From Chitinophaga sp. MM2321 (GTDB taxonomy: Bacteria; Bacteroidota; Bacteroidia; Chitinophagales; Chitinophagaceae): DNA of 64,000 nucleotides. The notes under the pieces were generated by a model. The model was not told the origin of the DNA, made no database searches, and saw only the letters and a program-made list of their open reading frames with translations. Below, piece after piece: positions 18,343 through 27,739 of the stretch (position 1 is its first letter; each line of letters begins with the position of its first letter). A program made the translations under genes and the position numbers. The stretch is from assembly GCF_964033635.1 (NCBI RefSeq), contig NZ_OZ035533.1:310001-374000 (forward strand), in the 5' to 3' direction.

Positions 18343-19866
18343 ATGCATACGCTATACCGCATCCAACTGTTATTGTTGCTGCTATTTGCCGGCACCGCAG
18401 CAATGGCCCAGAAGATATCCTATTCAGAACCCGAAAAGGATGACTACAAAAGCACCGAATTTGAAATCATTGGCAAAGTAGCTGGTAATATCCTCGTGTA
18501 TAAAACAGACCGTGGCGATTATGCCGTGTCTGTATATGATGGGGAAATGCAGCTGAAAGACCGGGTGAAACTGGACTTCCTGCCAAGGAAGGTGATCAGC
18601 ATGGACTTTGTAGCCTATCAGAACAAAGTGCTGATGATCTACCAGTTCCAGCGCAAGGATGCCGTATATAGTTTTTGCGCCACCATGTCGCCGGATGCAA
18701 AGTTTAATGATGCGCCGCTGATGATCGATTCTACCCGTATCGGCCTCTATTCAAAAGAGAACAAGGTGTATTCCGTAGAAGTATCGGAAGATAAGAACCG
18801 GATCATGGTATATAAGATTAACCAGGATAAGGAAGATAACAACGTATTTTATACATTCCTGTATGATAGCGCCATGGCCCTGGTAAACAACAGTCGTTTA
18901 TCGCTCCCGATGCAGGGTAAAAAACAATTCCTCAGCAATTTCAATCTCACCAACGAAGGTGATCTGCTGTTTAATAAACTGGAACGTACTGCTAACCGCG
19001 ACTATGTGATCAGCGGAACAATGGTACTGAAACGCCCCCTGGTAGATAGTTTCGAAACGTCCGGTCTGCAGTTCAAATCACAGTTGCTCGATGAGGTAAA
19101 GATGAAACTGGATAACAGCCGGCATACTGCACTGGTTACCGCTTTTTACTATAAACAGAAAAGAGGGAATGTGGAAGGCATGTATCTTTACAAGCATGAT
19201 TATACGGCCAACAAGCCCGTGTATGAAAAGTCGGTGGTGTTTTCTCCGGAGCTGAAAATGAATGCCCGGGGAGAGTCCAATACCAGCAGCGCATTCAATG
19301 ATTATTTTATACGTCGCATCATTAATACCAGTAACGGTGGGTTTCTGCTGACGGCGGAATCTTTCTATACTTCCTCCCGCTATCAGCCCTGGAACCGCTG
19401 GAACTATATGTATGGCAGCCCTTACGGCGGTATGTATGCGCCTTATTACTATTCTCCTTATTCTCCGATGTACTATAACCCTTACTACTGGAACAATTCA
19501 CAAGGGGTGCGTTATCATTATGATAATATAGCTGTGCTGTCATTTGATGAAGAAGGTAATATGCAGTGGAATAATTTTGTCCGCAAAGCCCAGTTTGATG
19601 ATAATGCAGATCTGTATCTGTCTTATCTGATGGTGAATGTGGGCAGTGAACTGCGTTTCCTTTATAATGAACTGGACAGAAGAAATTATCTGTTGACAGA
19701 TGTGAGCCTGGCGCCTGGCGGTAAAGTAAACCGCATGCCTACACTGCGTAACCTGGACAAAGGTTTTACCTGGATGCCGCGTTATGGTAAACAGATCAGT
19801 GGCCGTACAGTAGTGGTACCATGTATCTACAGGAATTATATTTGCTTTGCTAAAATTGACTTTTAA
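18343..19866 (+). CDS. Exported protein of unknown function with a Tyr/Pro/Asn-rich segment
   Basis: The 507 residues from ATG 18343 begin with a clear signal peptide (hydrophobic Leu run, cleavage after AMA before QKISYS). A TTG start 69 bases upstream would bury that signal, so I reject it. The body looks like beta-strand repeats, and a segment of about 40 residues near 350-390 is extremely rich in Tyr, Pro, Gly, Ser and Asn. There are no catalytic motifs and no type IX C-terminal domain. The next gene, a membrane protein, starts 15 bases later. I do not recognise the family; a cell-surface or periplasmic beta-propeller-like protein is only a guess. Confidence 0.78.
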   Translation: MHTLYRIQLLLLLLFAGTAAMAQKISYSEPEKDDYKSTEFEIIGKVAGNILVYKTDRGDYAVSVYDGEMQLKDRVKLDFLPRKVISMDFVAYQNKVLMIYQFQRKDAVYSFCATMSPDAKFNDAPLMIDSTRIGLYSKENKVYSVEVSEDKNRIMVYKINQDKEDNNVFYTFLYDSAMALVNNSRLSLPMQGKKQFLSNFNLTNEGDLLFNKLERTANRDYVISGTMVLKRPLVDSFETSGLQFKSQLLDEVKMKLDNSRHTALVTAFYYKQKRGNVEGMYLYKHDYTANKPVYEKSVVFSPELKMNARGESNTSSAFNDYFIRRIINTSNGGFLLTAESFYTSSRYQPWNRWNYMYGSPYGGMYAPYYYSPYSPMYYNPYYWNNSQGVRYHYDNIAVLSFDEEGNMQWNNFVRKAQFDDNADLYLSYLMVNVGSELRFLYNELDRRNYLLTDVSLAPGGKVNRMPTLRNLDKGFTWMPRYGKQISGRTVVVPCIYRNYICFAKIDF

Positions 19867-19881
19867 TCACACCTTTGCACA

Positions 19882-20859
19882 GTGATAAGATTTTTCCGTT
19901 CAGGCAATCCGCTTACGGTTTTGCTGTTGTTAATGTATACCCTGCTGGTTAAGTTTTACTACCTGTTGCATCCGGTTGCCTATATCGCAGATGGATCGGA
20001 AGGGTTGTTGTATGAGCTGCTTGTAAAATGGCTGCACGGGCTGGTGGGGGGGAGTCCTCTTTTTTTTACCAGCGTGGCCATTATCATCATATTCCTGCAA
20101 GCGTTGTTGTTTACAAAGGTCATTAACCATCACCGGTTATTTCCCAGGTCAACATATTTGCCGGCGATGTGCTTCCTGCTTTTTACCTCGATGTTGCAGA
20201 GCTGGAATGTATTTTCACCGGCGTTGCTGGTAAACCTGATCATGGTATGGGTTTTTTCCAGTATAACGGAGTTGTACACACGTACTTCAGCCCGGGATGT
20301 GGTATTTAATATTGGTTTTGCGCTGGGAGTCTGTGGGTTATTCTATTTCCCGGCTATTATCCTTTGCCTGTTGTTGCTGGTAAGTATGCTGATTATGCGT
20401 GCTTTCAGGCTGGCGGAGTGGATCATTGCCATCCTGGGATTAATTTGCCCGCTGTACCTGATGGGAACTTATTTGTTTTTAACGGGACAGATAACCTTGT
20501 TGCGTAAGATTCCGAATATCGGGCTGTCATTGCCCCGGATTACGGATTATAAGGTGTGGGGCGCCATGGTAGCTTGCGTGCTTTTCTTTGTCATTGGCTG
20601 GTTAGTGTTGCAGCGCCCATTGAAAAAAATGTTGATCCAGGGTCGTAAGATATGGGCGGTATTGATCATTTATGTATTGGTAGCAGTATTGGTTCCTTTC
20701 TTCAATGTGCATTTTTCTCCAGGTTATTGGGTGCTGGTCGTATTGCCTGTCTCCATTTTTGCGGGACATGTATTCTGGTCAGTCACTAATGACACATTTG
20801 CGAATATTATCCACTTCATTACGCTGGCATATGTAATCGTAATGCAATATTTTAGCTAA
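19882..20859 (+). CDS. Polytopic membrane protein (resembles DUF6427)
   Basis: A 325-residue protein with about eight or nine hydrophobic helices and short loops, starting at GTG 19882 right after the preceding secreted-protein gene (15-base gap). The N-terminus MIRFFRSGNPLTVLLLL and the overall size look like the Bacteroidota membrane family DUF6427, by memory only. No transporter signature, catalytic residue or cofactor motif is visible. Cotranscription with the upstream exported protein is likely and may mean a shared envelope role. Confidence 0.75.
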   Translation: MIRFFRSGNPLTVLLLLMYTLLVKFYYLLHPVAYIADGSEGLLYELLVKWLHGLVGGSPLFFTSVAIIIIFLQALLFTKVINHHRLFPRSTYLPAMCFLLFTSMLQSWNVFSPALLVNLIMVWVFSSITELYTRTSARDVVFNIGFALGVCGLFYFPAIILCLLLLVSMLIMRAFRLAEWIIAILGLICPLYLMGTYLFLTGQITLLRKIPNIGLSLPRITDYKVWGAMVACVLFFVIGWLVLQRPLKKMLIQGRKIWAVLIIYVLVAVLVPFFNVHFSPGYWVLVVLPVSIFAGHVFWSVTNDTFANIIHFITLAYVIVMQYFS

Positions 20860-21048
20860 ACCTTCATTTTAAGCGGTTGATTCCCAGTAATTTGTTAAAT
20901 CAGGGTAAGTGGCAATGGAAAATTGCGAATGTAGAAGTAATTTTGTGCTTTCCTGGCGGGGTTGTTATTAGTGAATAATGTAATATGACGCACAGGGAAA
21001 CGATACATTTAAAAATATTATTTACACATAAACACAAAACATTTTCAG

Positions 21049-21741
21049 ATGAAATTTGGTGTTGTCACCTTTCCGGGTTCTAACTGTGATCATGACATGA
21101 TTGATTCCCTGCGTAACGATCTGGGACAGGAAGTAATAGAGCTGTGGCATAAGGATAAGGACCTGAGCGCATTTAGCACAACAGATTGTATTGTATTACC
21201 GGGTGGATTTTCCTACGGTGATTACCTGCGTTGCGGCGCTATCGCCAGGTTCAGCCCTATGATGCAGAGTGTGATCGAGTTTGCCAACAAAGGAGGTCGT
21301 GTAATAGGCGTATGTAATGGTTTCCAGGTACTGTGCGAAGCCGGGCTGTTGCCGGGTGTATTGTTACAGAATCAGAACCAGCAGTTCATCTGCAAAAATA
21401 TTTTCCTGAAAAGTGAAAATAGCGCCGCTTCTCTCACAAAGGATGTTACCGGCAGACCACTGATGATTCCTATTGCCCATGGCGAAGGACGTTACTATGC
21501 CGATGATACCACACTGGATCAACTGGAAAAGAATAAGCAGATCCTGTTTCGTTACTGTGATGAATTTGGCAACATTATTGACTCAGCTAACCATAACGGT
21601 GCCATCCGTAACATCGCTGGTATCTGTAACAAGGAAAGGAATGTTTTTGGAATGATGCCGCATCCTGAAAGGGCTACCAGCCGTAGTCTTGGTAATACCG
21701 ACGGACAGCTCATTTTCCAGAGCCTGATCAATAATAACTAG
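21049..21741 (+). CDS. purQ: Phosphoribosylformylglycinamidine synthase, glutaminase subunit
   Basis: PurQ releases ammonia from glutamine for the fourth step of purine synthesis. It is a class I glutamine amidotransferase of 230 residues with nucleophile C89 in GVCNGFQVL, the catalytic pair H205 and E207 in MMPHPERAT, and the N-terminal PGSNCDHD expected for PurQ. The separate small subunit implies a small PurL and a PurS elsewhere; neither is in this window. It lies 32 bases before the DsbD-like genes on the same strand, but a shared function is not evident. Confidence 0.94.
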   Translation: MKFGVVTFPGSNCDHDMIDSLRNDLGQEVIELWHKDKDLSAFSTTDCIVLPGGFSYGDYLRCGAIARFSPMMQSVIEFANKGGRVIGVCNGFQVLCEAGLLPGVLLQNQNQQFICKNIFLKSENSAASLTKDVTGRPLMIPIAHGEGRYYADDTTLDQLEKNKQILFRYCDEFGNIIDSANHNGAIRNIAGICNKERNVFGMMPHPERATSRSLGNTDGQLIFQSLINNN

Positions 21742-21773
21742 GTAGAACCGACCAACCATATAAAAAGAAAAGC

Positions 21774-22229
21774 ATGAAAAAGGTATTAACAGTATTGGCT
21801 TTATTTGCCTTGCCTATATTGGCGAGTGCGCAGATTGAGAATCCGGTAAAATGGAACTTTACTGCGAAAAAGGTGAATGCAACAACATACGAAGTGCACG
21901 CTACTGCAACAATAGATGCGGGTTGGCATTTATATGCACTGGAAGCGGGCGAAGGCCCGGTGTCCACCTCTTTTAAATTCTCCAAAAATCCGTTGGTAGC
22001 CACAGTGGGTAAAGTGGTGGAAGTAGGTAAAGTGCACAAATCTTTCGACAAAAACTTTAATTCAGAACTGAAATATTACGAAAACACCGTTGATTTTGTG
22101 CAGAAAGTTACCGTAAAAGGTAAAGCTGCCACAAAAGTGAAAGGTTCCGTGGAGTTTATGGTATGTGATGATCATCAGTGTTTACCACCGAAAGAACTGG
22201 AATTTGCCGTTAGTGTGGGAGGAAAATAA
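21774..22229 (+). CDS. Exported stand-alone DsbD-alpha-like domain protein
   Basis: A 151-residue exported protein: a signal peptide (cleavage after LASA before QIENPV) and one immunoglobulin-like domain similar to the N-terminal domain of thiol-disulfide interchange protein DsbD. WHLYALEAGEGPVSTSFKF and ELKYYENTVDF match that domain type. Near the C-terminus CDDHQCLPP supplies two cysteines four residues apart, as in the redox-active pair of DsbD-alpha. The downstream gene is a complete DsbD with its own N-terminal domain lacking such a pair. A working split, in which this protein carries electrons from the membrane hub to periplasmic targets, is an inference. Confidence 0.85.
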   Translation: MKKVLTVLALFALPILASAQIENPVKWNFTAKKVNATTYEVHATATIDAGWHLYALEAGEGPVSTSFKFSKNPLVATVGKVVEVGKVHKSFDKNFNSELKYYENTVDFVQKVTVKGKAATKVKGSVEFMVCDDHQCLPPKELEFAVSVGGK

Positions 22230-22264
22230 TTTGCACCCGGTAATGAAAGATACGTTATTTGATA

Positions 22265-22291
22265 AACGAGTTCCTCTAAAAGGAACTCGTT
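22265..22291 (+). terminator. Perfect hairpin between the DsbD-alpha-like gene and dsbD
   Basis: AACGAGTTCCT and AGGAACTCGTT form a perfect 11-bp stem with loop CTAAA. Only a weak T-rich run follows (GTCATTTATTAT), so it may be a partial terminator or processing site that lowers expression of dsbD. Confidence 0.6.
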
Positions 22292-22333
22292 GTCATTTAT
22301 TATACGCTATATTATTTAAAGCCTATTGATTAT

Positions 22334-24331
22334 ATGAAGCATTTGCTTGCGTTGCTGATACCGGTTTTTGCCTTGTTTGCCTTTAGTGCAAACGCGCAGG
22401 AACAAAGCCCGAAGCCCGTGAAGTGGCAGTTTTCCGCAGAGAAAAAGAATAGCCAGGAATATGTGTTGCACGCAAAGGGTACCATAGAAAAAGACTGGCT
22501 GCTTTTTTCTACCACCATGGGAGATGATGATCCCAACACGCGGATCGTACTGGATAGTTCCGTTGCCGGAAATATTACAGGGATACAGGAAGCCGGAAAA
22601 TTAAACAGCCGGAAAGAACCGCTGTTTGACAACCTTGAAATCAAATACTTTGAGCAGGAAGTAGAACTGCAGGCCACTGTAAAATTCAGTGGTGATGTAC
22701 CTGCATCCGTAAAAGGTATGGTGAGCTATATGGCGCTGAAAGGTGATGAGGTAGCAGGACCGGAAGAAGAAGCTTTTAAATTCAATAAAGATGCAGGCGG
22801 CAACCTCGTAAGCGTAGATGCCGGTTTGCAGGAGTCTGCCGACAACGCGCAAACGCTGAAGCGTACAGCCATCGATCTGCAACATCCTGTGAAGGATTGT
22901 GGCGGTATCGGTCATGAAGGCAGTAGCAAAAAAAGCCTCTGGGGACTATTCATTTTAGGGGTGATAGGCGGTTTTATCGCATTATTCACACCCTGCGTTT
23001 TCCCGATGATCCCACTCACGGTTTCTTTCTTTACCAAAAAATCGCAGGATAAGAAAAAGGGTGTAATGAATGCCATGATCTATGGTTTTTTCATCTTCCT
23101 GATCTATGTGTTACTCAGCTTGCCGTTTCACTTCCTGGATTCACTGAATCCGGAAATACTAAATAATATATCTACCAATATCTGGCTGAACCTCATCTTC
23201 TTCGTTGTTTTCATTGTATTTGCCATTTCTTTCTTTGGCTATTTTGAAATATCGATGCCCAGTAGTCTTGCTAACAAGGTAGACGCTAAAACGGGTGTAG
23301 GCGGTTTGGTTGGTATTTTCTTCATGGCTTTAACTTTGGCGCTGGTATCCTTCTCCTGTACAGGTCCTATCCTGGGTTCTTTGCTGGCAGGTTCCTTATC
23401 TACGGATGGTGGTGCGATGCAGTTATCTGTAGGAATGGCGGGCTTCGGATTTGCGCTGGCATTGCCTTTCGCCTTATTTGCCTTATTCCCGGGATGGCTT
23501 AATTCATTGCCAAAATCCGGTGGCTGGCTCACTTCCGTAAAGGTGGTACTGGGTTTCCTGGAACTGGCCATGGCGATCAAATTCCTGTCAAACGCGGATC
23601 TGGTAAAACATTGGGGCATTCTGCCACGTGAAGTATTCTTTGCTATCTGGATCATTATCGGTATCTGTATTGTATTGTACCTGTTTGGTAAGATCCGCTT
23701 CCCGCATGATTCCCCAATCAAGAAACTGAGTACGGCGAGAATTGTGCTGGCATTGATTTTCCTGGCATTTACACTTTACCTGGTGCCGGGTGTTACCAAT
23801 ACAAAATATGCCAATCGTTCATTGATCAGCGGTTTCCCGCCACCATTGAGCTACAGCATTTATGGTGACGCCGCTGCAAAAGGTGTGGAAGCTGATGTAG
23901 TGAATGATTATGAGAAAGCACTGAAACTGGCGAAGGAACAGAACAAACCGATCCTGCTCGATTTTACCGGTTGGGCATGTGTTAATTGCCGTAAAATGGA
24001 GGAAAATGTATGGACTAAAGATGAAGTGAAAGTGCTGATAGAAGAGAACTATATCCTGGTATCATTGTATGTGGATGACCGCAAGGTATTACCGGAAGAT
24101 GAACAGTTCCTGTTTACAACCAGCAATGGTCATAAGAAGAAAATAATAACGATTGGTGATAAGTTTGCGACCATGCAAACAGAAACATTTGCCAATAATT
24201 CCCAACCCTTTTATGCGTTGATCAGTCCTGATGAGCAACTGCTCACACGTCCTGTAGGGTATACACCGGATGCAAAAGTATATGCTGACTGGCTGAAATG
24301 TGGTCTGGAAGCGTTTAAGAACAAGCAATAA
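22334..24331 (+). CDS. Thiol:disulfide interchange protein DsbD-type
   Basis: Carries electrons from cytoplasmic thioredoxin across the inner membrane to periplasmic thiols. After a signal peptide comes a DsbD-N-like domain (to about residue 150). A membrane core with eight helices (about 205-490) follows, with redox cysteines C221 in FTPCVFP and C342 in SFSCTGP, then a C-terminal thioredoxin-like domain with C549-x-x-C552 in GWACVNCRK. The N-terminal domain appears to lack its own cysteine pair, while the protein just upstream has one. The length of 665 residues is normal. It ends before a strong bidirectional terminator shared with hisS. Confidence 0.93.
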   Translation: MKHLLALLIPVFALFAFSANAQEQSPKPVKWQFSAEKKNSQEYVLHAKGTIEKDWLLFSTTMGDDDPNTRIVLDSSVAGNITGIQEAGKLNSRKEPLFDNLEIKYFEQEVELQATVKFSGDVPASVKGMVSYMALKGDEVAGPEEEAFKFNKDAGGNLVSVDAGLQESADNAQTLKRTAIDLQHPVKDCGGIGHEGSSKKSLWGLFILGVIGGFIALFTPCVFPMIPLTVSFFTKKSQDKKKGVMNAMIYGFFIFLIYVLLSLPFHFLDSLNPEILNNISTNIWLNLIFFVVFIVFAISFFGYFEISMPSSLANKVDAKTGVGGLVGIFFMALTLALVSFSCTGPILGSLLAGSLSTDGGAMQLSVGMAGFGFALALPFALFALFPGWLNSLPKSGGWLTSVKVVLGFLELAMAIKFLSNADLVKHWGILPREVFFAIWIIIGICIVLYLFGKIRFPHDSPIKKLSTARIVLALIFLAFTLYLVPGVTNTKYANRSLISGFPPPLSYSIYGDAAAKGVEADVVNDYEKALKLAKEQNKPILLDFTGWACVNCRKMEENVWTKDEVKVLIEENYILVSLYVDDRKVLPEDEQFLFTTSNGHKKKIITIGDKFATMQTETFANNSQPFYALISPDEQLLTRPVGYTPDAKVYADWLKCGLEAFKNKQ

Positions 24332-24350
24332 CTGATTTGCATAAAAAGTA

Positions 24351-24387
24351 AAAAGCCCCGGAAGTTCAACTTCCGGGGCTTTTTTTA
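24351..24387. terminator. Bidirectional terminator between dsbD and hisS
   Basis: GCCCCGGAAGTT and AACTTCCGGGGC form a perfect inverted repeat (24355-24379). It is preceded by an A run and followed by a T run, so it can end transcription from dsbD on the plus strand and hisS on the minus strand. Confidence 0.92.
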
Positions 24388-24403
24388 TCGTATACGTTCG
24401 TAA

Positions 24404-25753
24404 TTAAAATTCAAATTGCAGCAATGCGGCTGCGGAGATCTTCTCCTGTTTGCCATCGGCCAGGTTTTTTATGCTCACAAGATTCTCCTGTAGTTCTGAT
24501 TCTCCCAGGATGATCACATAGGGGATGCCTCTTTTGTCGGCATACTTCATTTGTTTATCCATTTTGGCGCTTTCGTGGAACAGTTCAGCGGCGATCCCTT
24601 TTTCGCGAAGCTGCATCATGTAGCTGAAAGCGGTGCGGGCGCTGGCTTCCCCAAGATTCAGGAAAAGCACTTTAGTGGATTGCTGTGCCGCCTGCGGAAA
24701 GAGTTGCAGTTCTTCCAGCACATCATAGATGCGGTCTACACCAAAGGAGATCCCTACGCCGGAGATACCTTTCAGACCAAAAAGACCAGTGAGGTCATCG
24801 TATCTTCCGCCGCCTCCGATGCTGCCCATTTTCACGGTAGCAGGGGCTTTCACTTCCACGATCATACCGGTGTAGTAGTTGAGGCCACGTGCCAGTGTAA
24901 CGTCTATAACAGGCGTTGTGTTGAAATTACCGTAGCCGGAATTGATAACGAAATCCAGTTCTTCTATACCTTTCAGCGCAGTGGGAGAGGATTGCAGCAG
25001 TTCTTTCAGTTGCACTAATTTTTCATCGCTGTTGCCGCTGATAGCCAGGAACTGTTCAATAGTAACGATGTCTGCTGCTGAGAGTCCGCGTTCCGTTAGT
25101 TCCTTGCGTACGCCTTCAGCGCCGATTTTATCCAGTTTATCGATGGCGATGGTGATATCGGTGAGCAGTTCGGATTTTCCGATCACTTCAGCCAGGCCAC
25201 TTAATATTTTGCGGTTGTTGATGCGTAGTTCGTAGCCTTGTAAGCCCAGTTTTGTTAATACGGTATCATAGATCAGCAGCAGTTCCACTTCATTGAGGAG
25301 GGAGTTACTGCCTACCACGTCGGCATCACACTGATAGAATTCGCGGTAACGGCCTCTCTGCGGCTTATCTGCACGCCATACAGGCTGCATCTGATAGCGT
25401 TTGAAGGGTAGTGCCAGTTCGTGCTGATTCATCACTACATAGCGTGCAAACGGGATGGTGAGGTCATAGCGGAGGGCCTTTTCCGTGATGGCGGATACGA
25501 GTGTTTTGTTGTCTGTTGCTGCTTGTGCATCGTTGAATATGTCGCCATTGTTCAGCACTTTGAACATCAGTTTATCGCCTTCTTCGCCGTATTTACCGGT
25601 GAGGGTAGATAAATTTTCCATTGCAGGCGTTTCCAGCGGCTGGAAGCCAAATACCTCAAAGGTTTCACGGATGGTCTGGAATATATAGTTCCGTTTTCTT
25701 ACTACCACCGGACCAAAATCACGGGTACCTTTAGGAATGCCGGGTTTTATCAT
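24404..25753 (-). CDS. hisS: Histidyl-tRNA synthetase
   Basis: A class II aminoacyl-tRNA synthetase that charges tRNA-His. The N-terminus IKPGIPKGTRDFGP is typical. Motif 2 includes RYQMQPVWRADKPQRGRYREFYQCDAD, read here in parts. The histidine-binding element is RGLNYYTG, and motif 3 includes GGGGRYDDL and GISFGVDR. A C-terminal anticodon-binding domain completes the 449 residues. The phosphatase gene upstream on the same strand ends 21 bases before the hisS ATG, so the two are probably cotranscribed. Confidence 0.95.
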   Translation of the reverse strand: MIKPGIPKGTRDFGPVVVRKRNYIFQTIRETFEVFGFQPLETPAMENLSTLTGKYGEEGDKLMFKVLNNGDIFNDAQAATDNKTLVSAITEKALRYDLTIPFARYVVMNQHELALPFKRYQMQPVWRADKPQRGRYREFYQCDADVVGSNSLLNEVELLLIYDTVLTKLGLQGYELRINNRKILSGLAEVIGKSELLTDITIAIDKLDKIGAEGVRKELTERGLSAADIVTIEQFLAISGNSDEKLVQLKELLQSSPTALKGIEELDFVINSGYGNFNTTPVIDVTLARGLNYYTGMIVEVKAPATVKMGSIGGGGRYDDLTGLFGLKGISGVGISFGVDRIYDVLEELQLFPQAAQQSTKVLFLNLGEASARTAFSYMMQLREKGIAAELFHESAKMDKQMKYADKRGIPYVIILGESELQENLVSIKNLADGKQEKISAAALLQFEF

Positions 25754-25774
25754 CTCAAAAAAATATTAAAAGTT

Positions 25775-26212
25775 TTACTGCTTTTTATCTGCAATGCATT
25801 CGCATGCCTGGTAAATCAATTTGTAAACCGGGGCAAAGAGAGCGTCATCATACCAGGGGTCGGGCACCTCTTTTTCATCTTCCAAAAGAAAATGTACTTT
25901 GGCTTTATCTGCTTCATTACGGGCCTGTCGTACTACATCGTTATAGTTGCTGCGATCCATTACATAGATCTGGTCAAATGCGTCAAAGTCGGCGGGCCGG
26001 AACTGCCGGCCGCGCAGGCTGGAGATGTCCACGCCCTGTTTGCGGGCTTCTTTTACCGAGCGGTGATCCGGTGGGTCGCCCACGTGCCAGTTACCGGTGC
26101 CGGCAGAATCAATTTCCCAGTCCAGTCCTTTTGCTGCTGCCAGCTGCCGCATAATGCCTTCCGCCAGCGGGGAGCGACAAATATTACCCAGGCATACCAT
26201 CAGTATCTTCAT
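25775..26212 (-). CDS. Low-molecular-weight protein tyrosine phosphatase
   Basis: A 145-residue cytoplasmic phosphatase. The P-loop CLGNICRS holds the nucleophile C7 and phosphate-binding R13, and the general-acid Asp lies in VPDPWYDD near residue 117. Relatives act on bacterial tyrosine kinases of polysaccharide export; arsenate reductases of this fold are unlikely because the acid loop is phosphatase-like. No kinase or polysaccharide gene is adjacent. It leads a two-gene unit with hisS. Confidence 0.93.
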   Translation of the reverse strand: MKILMVCLGNICRSPLAEGIMRQLAAAKGLDWEIDSAGTGNWHVGDPPDHRSVKEARKQGVDISSLRGRQFRPADFDAFDQIYVMDRSNYNDVVRQARNEADKAKVHFLLEDEKEVPDPWYDDALFAPVYKLIYQACECIADKKQ

Positions 26213-26533
26213 GCGTATAAAAATTGATTATCAGCCCGCAAACCTACAAGATATTATGGAAATCTTTGCCCATTTGCATCTTTATCGGGTAGTTTATCAT
26301 CAAAAGTGCTGATAATACCAATATCTTACCTTACAATACACGATCTTATGTTAATTGTAATTCGCAGGCAATGATCAATTTTTAGATCAAAAAATTAAAA
26401 CATGTTGAAAAAATGACCCAAATTGAAGCTGGCAGAGCAAATGGCATTGGTTTTGGCCCTGTTTTTTAACATTTTTCTAAAATTCTCAATACCAGATTAA
26501 AAAATATTTTTTTGTATAATTGTAACTCGCAAC
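26213..26533. other. AT-rich intergenic region between divergent genes
   Basis: No gene is visible here. On the minus strand TAGGTTTG (26239-26246) is a -7-type element 27 bases from the phosphatase start. A 14-base word AATTGTAATTCGCA (26353-26366) recurs with one change at 26518-26531, just before the plus-strand gene. TGGCATTGGTTTTGG at 26442 is a weak sigma-54-like -24/-12 candidate. The rest is AT-rich without longer structure. Confidence 0.5.
26239..26246 (-). promoter_or_regulatory. Possible -7 element for the phosphatase-hisS unit
   Basis: TAGGTTTG on the minus strand matches TAnnTTTG and lies 27 bases before the ATG at 26212. The -33 position does not match TTTG. Confidence 0.4.
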
Positions 26534-26776
26534 ATGGAAATGCAGGAAGAACAAACAAACAGACGACTGGAAAACAAGTACAGGCCAATGGGTGAACTGA
26601 TAAGAGGAATCTTCTTTATTCTCTTTGGTCTCTTCGCAATCTTTGCGGAAAAACTGGGTATGGGAGAGTTCCGTATATCCCCTCAGATGATGACAGCTTT
26701 GGGTGCAGTACTTGTGCTCTACGGTGTTTTCAGGGTATATAATGGTATCAGGAAGATTTTTTTTAACAGGAACTAA
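26534..26776 (+). CDS. Small two-helix membrane protein
   Basis: An 80-residue protein with a polar, Gln/Glu/Arg-rich N-terminus (about 20 residues), then two hydrophobic helices (about 24-42 and 55-70) separated by an amphipathic linker, and a basic C-terminus. It has no signal peptide and no motif I recognise. It starts 12 bases before the PstS-like gene, so it is probably the first gene of a three-gene transcript with the binding protein and the TPR protein. Confidence 0.72.
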   Translation: MEMQEEQTNRRLENKYRPMGELIRGIFFILFGLFAIFAEKLGMGEFRISPQMMTALGAVLVLYGVFRVYNGIRKIFFNRN

Positions 26777-26788
26777 AGGGAGGTTGAT

Positions 26789-27703
26789 ATGTTTTTCAGT
26801 TTTACTAAAACGAATGCTGTATATTTATCAGCTGTGACTTTGCTAATGGCGGCTTGTGGTCCGAATCCCAATGCGAAGAAATTAGATACTTCATCGGAAG
26901 GCACCATTCACATCAGTGTGGACGAAACCTATAAACCGCTGATTGATTCAGAGATAAAAGTTTTCGAATCATTGTATCCTAAGGCACATATCATCCCTAC
27001 CTATAAACCGGAGGCTGATTGTTTTAAAGATCTTTTAAATGATAGCGCACGTCTGGTAATAGTGACGCGCGATTTTAACCAGGAGGAACGTGATTATATC
27101 AAGAAGACAAAAATCACTCCGAACAGCCTTCTGCTGGCCTGGGATGCGCTTGCGCTGGTCGTGAACAACAGTAATCCGGACTCCATCCTTACGATGGACC
27201 AGGTACGGGCGATCATGGACGGCACTGACACGGAAAGAAAATGGCAGCTGGTGTTTGATAATGCCAACTCAAGCACGGTGCGCTATATTCGGGATTCCAT
27301 CAATAAAGGTAAACCTTTGCCCACCACTACAATGGCGGCAAAAACTAATCCTGAAGTGATTGATTATGTATCCAAAAACAAAAACGCTATTGGTGTAATT
27401 GGTGTTAGCTGGATCTCTGATCCTGATGACTCATTGGCCATGGCTTTTACGAATAAGGTAAGAGTAGTAAAGTTAAGAGCAGACGGCGGATCAGAATTTG
27501 TAAGACCTTACCAGGCTTACATTGGTATTGGCTCATATCCATTAAAACGAGGTTTCTATTATTGCCTGAAAGAAACCCATCATGGCTTGGGCACAGGATT
27601 TGCAACTTTCCTCGGAAGTTATGAGGGGCAGCTGGTTATTAAGCAGGCCCGGTTATTTCCGGCGAGGTTGAATGTGGTATTCAGGGAAGCCAATCTTAAA
27701 TAA
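26789..27703 (+). CDS. PstS-like phosphate-type substrate-binding lipoprotein
   Basis: A periplasmic binding protein of the PBP-like (PstS) type. The lipobox LMAAC with lipidated C23 makes it a lipoprotein. The body (about 35-300) has the alternating strand-helix pattern and a VIVTRDFNQEE stretch that replaces the phosphate-binding loop of true PstS. No pstC, pstA or pstB lies nearby. In related bacteria such orphan PstS-like genes sit by TonB/ExbD genes and TPR genes; here only the TPR gene follows. Ligand and role are uncertain. Confidence 0.85.
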   Translation: MFFSFTKTNAVYLSAVTLLMAACGPNPNAKKLDTSSEGTIHISVDETYKPLIDSEIKVFESLYPKAHIIPTYKPEADCFKDLLNDSARLVIVTRDFNQEERDYIKKTKITPNSLLLAWDALALVVNNSNPDSILTMDQVRAIMDGTDTERKWQLVFDNANSSTVRYIRDSINKGKPLPTTTMAAKTNPEVIDYVSKNKNAIGVIGVSWISDPDDSLAMAFTNKVRVVKLRADGGSEFVRPYQAYIGIGSYPLKRGFYYCLKETHHGLGTGFATFLGSYEGQLVIKQARLFPARLNVVFREANLK

Positions 27704-27739
27704 TAAAAAAACACAACTAAAACTAAAACCAGATTGCAA

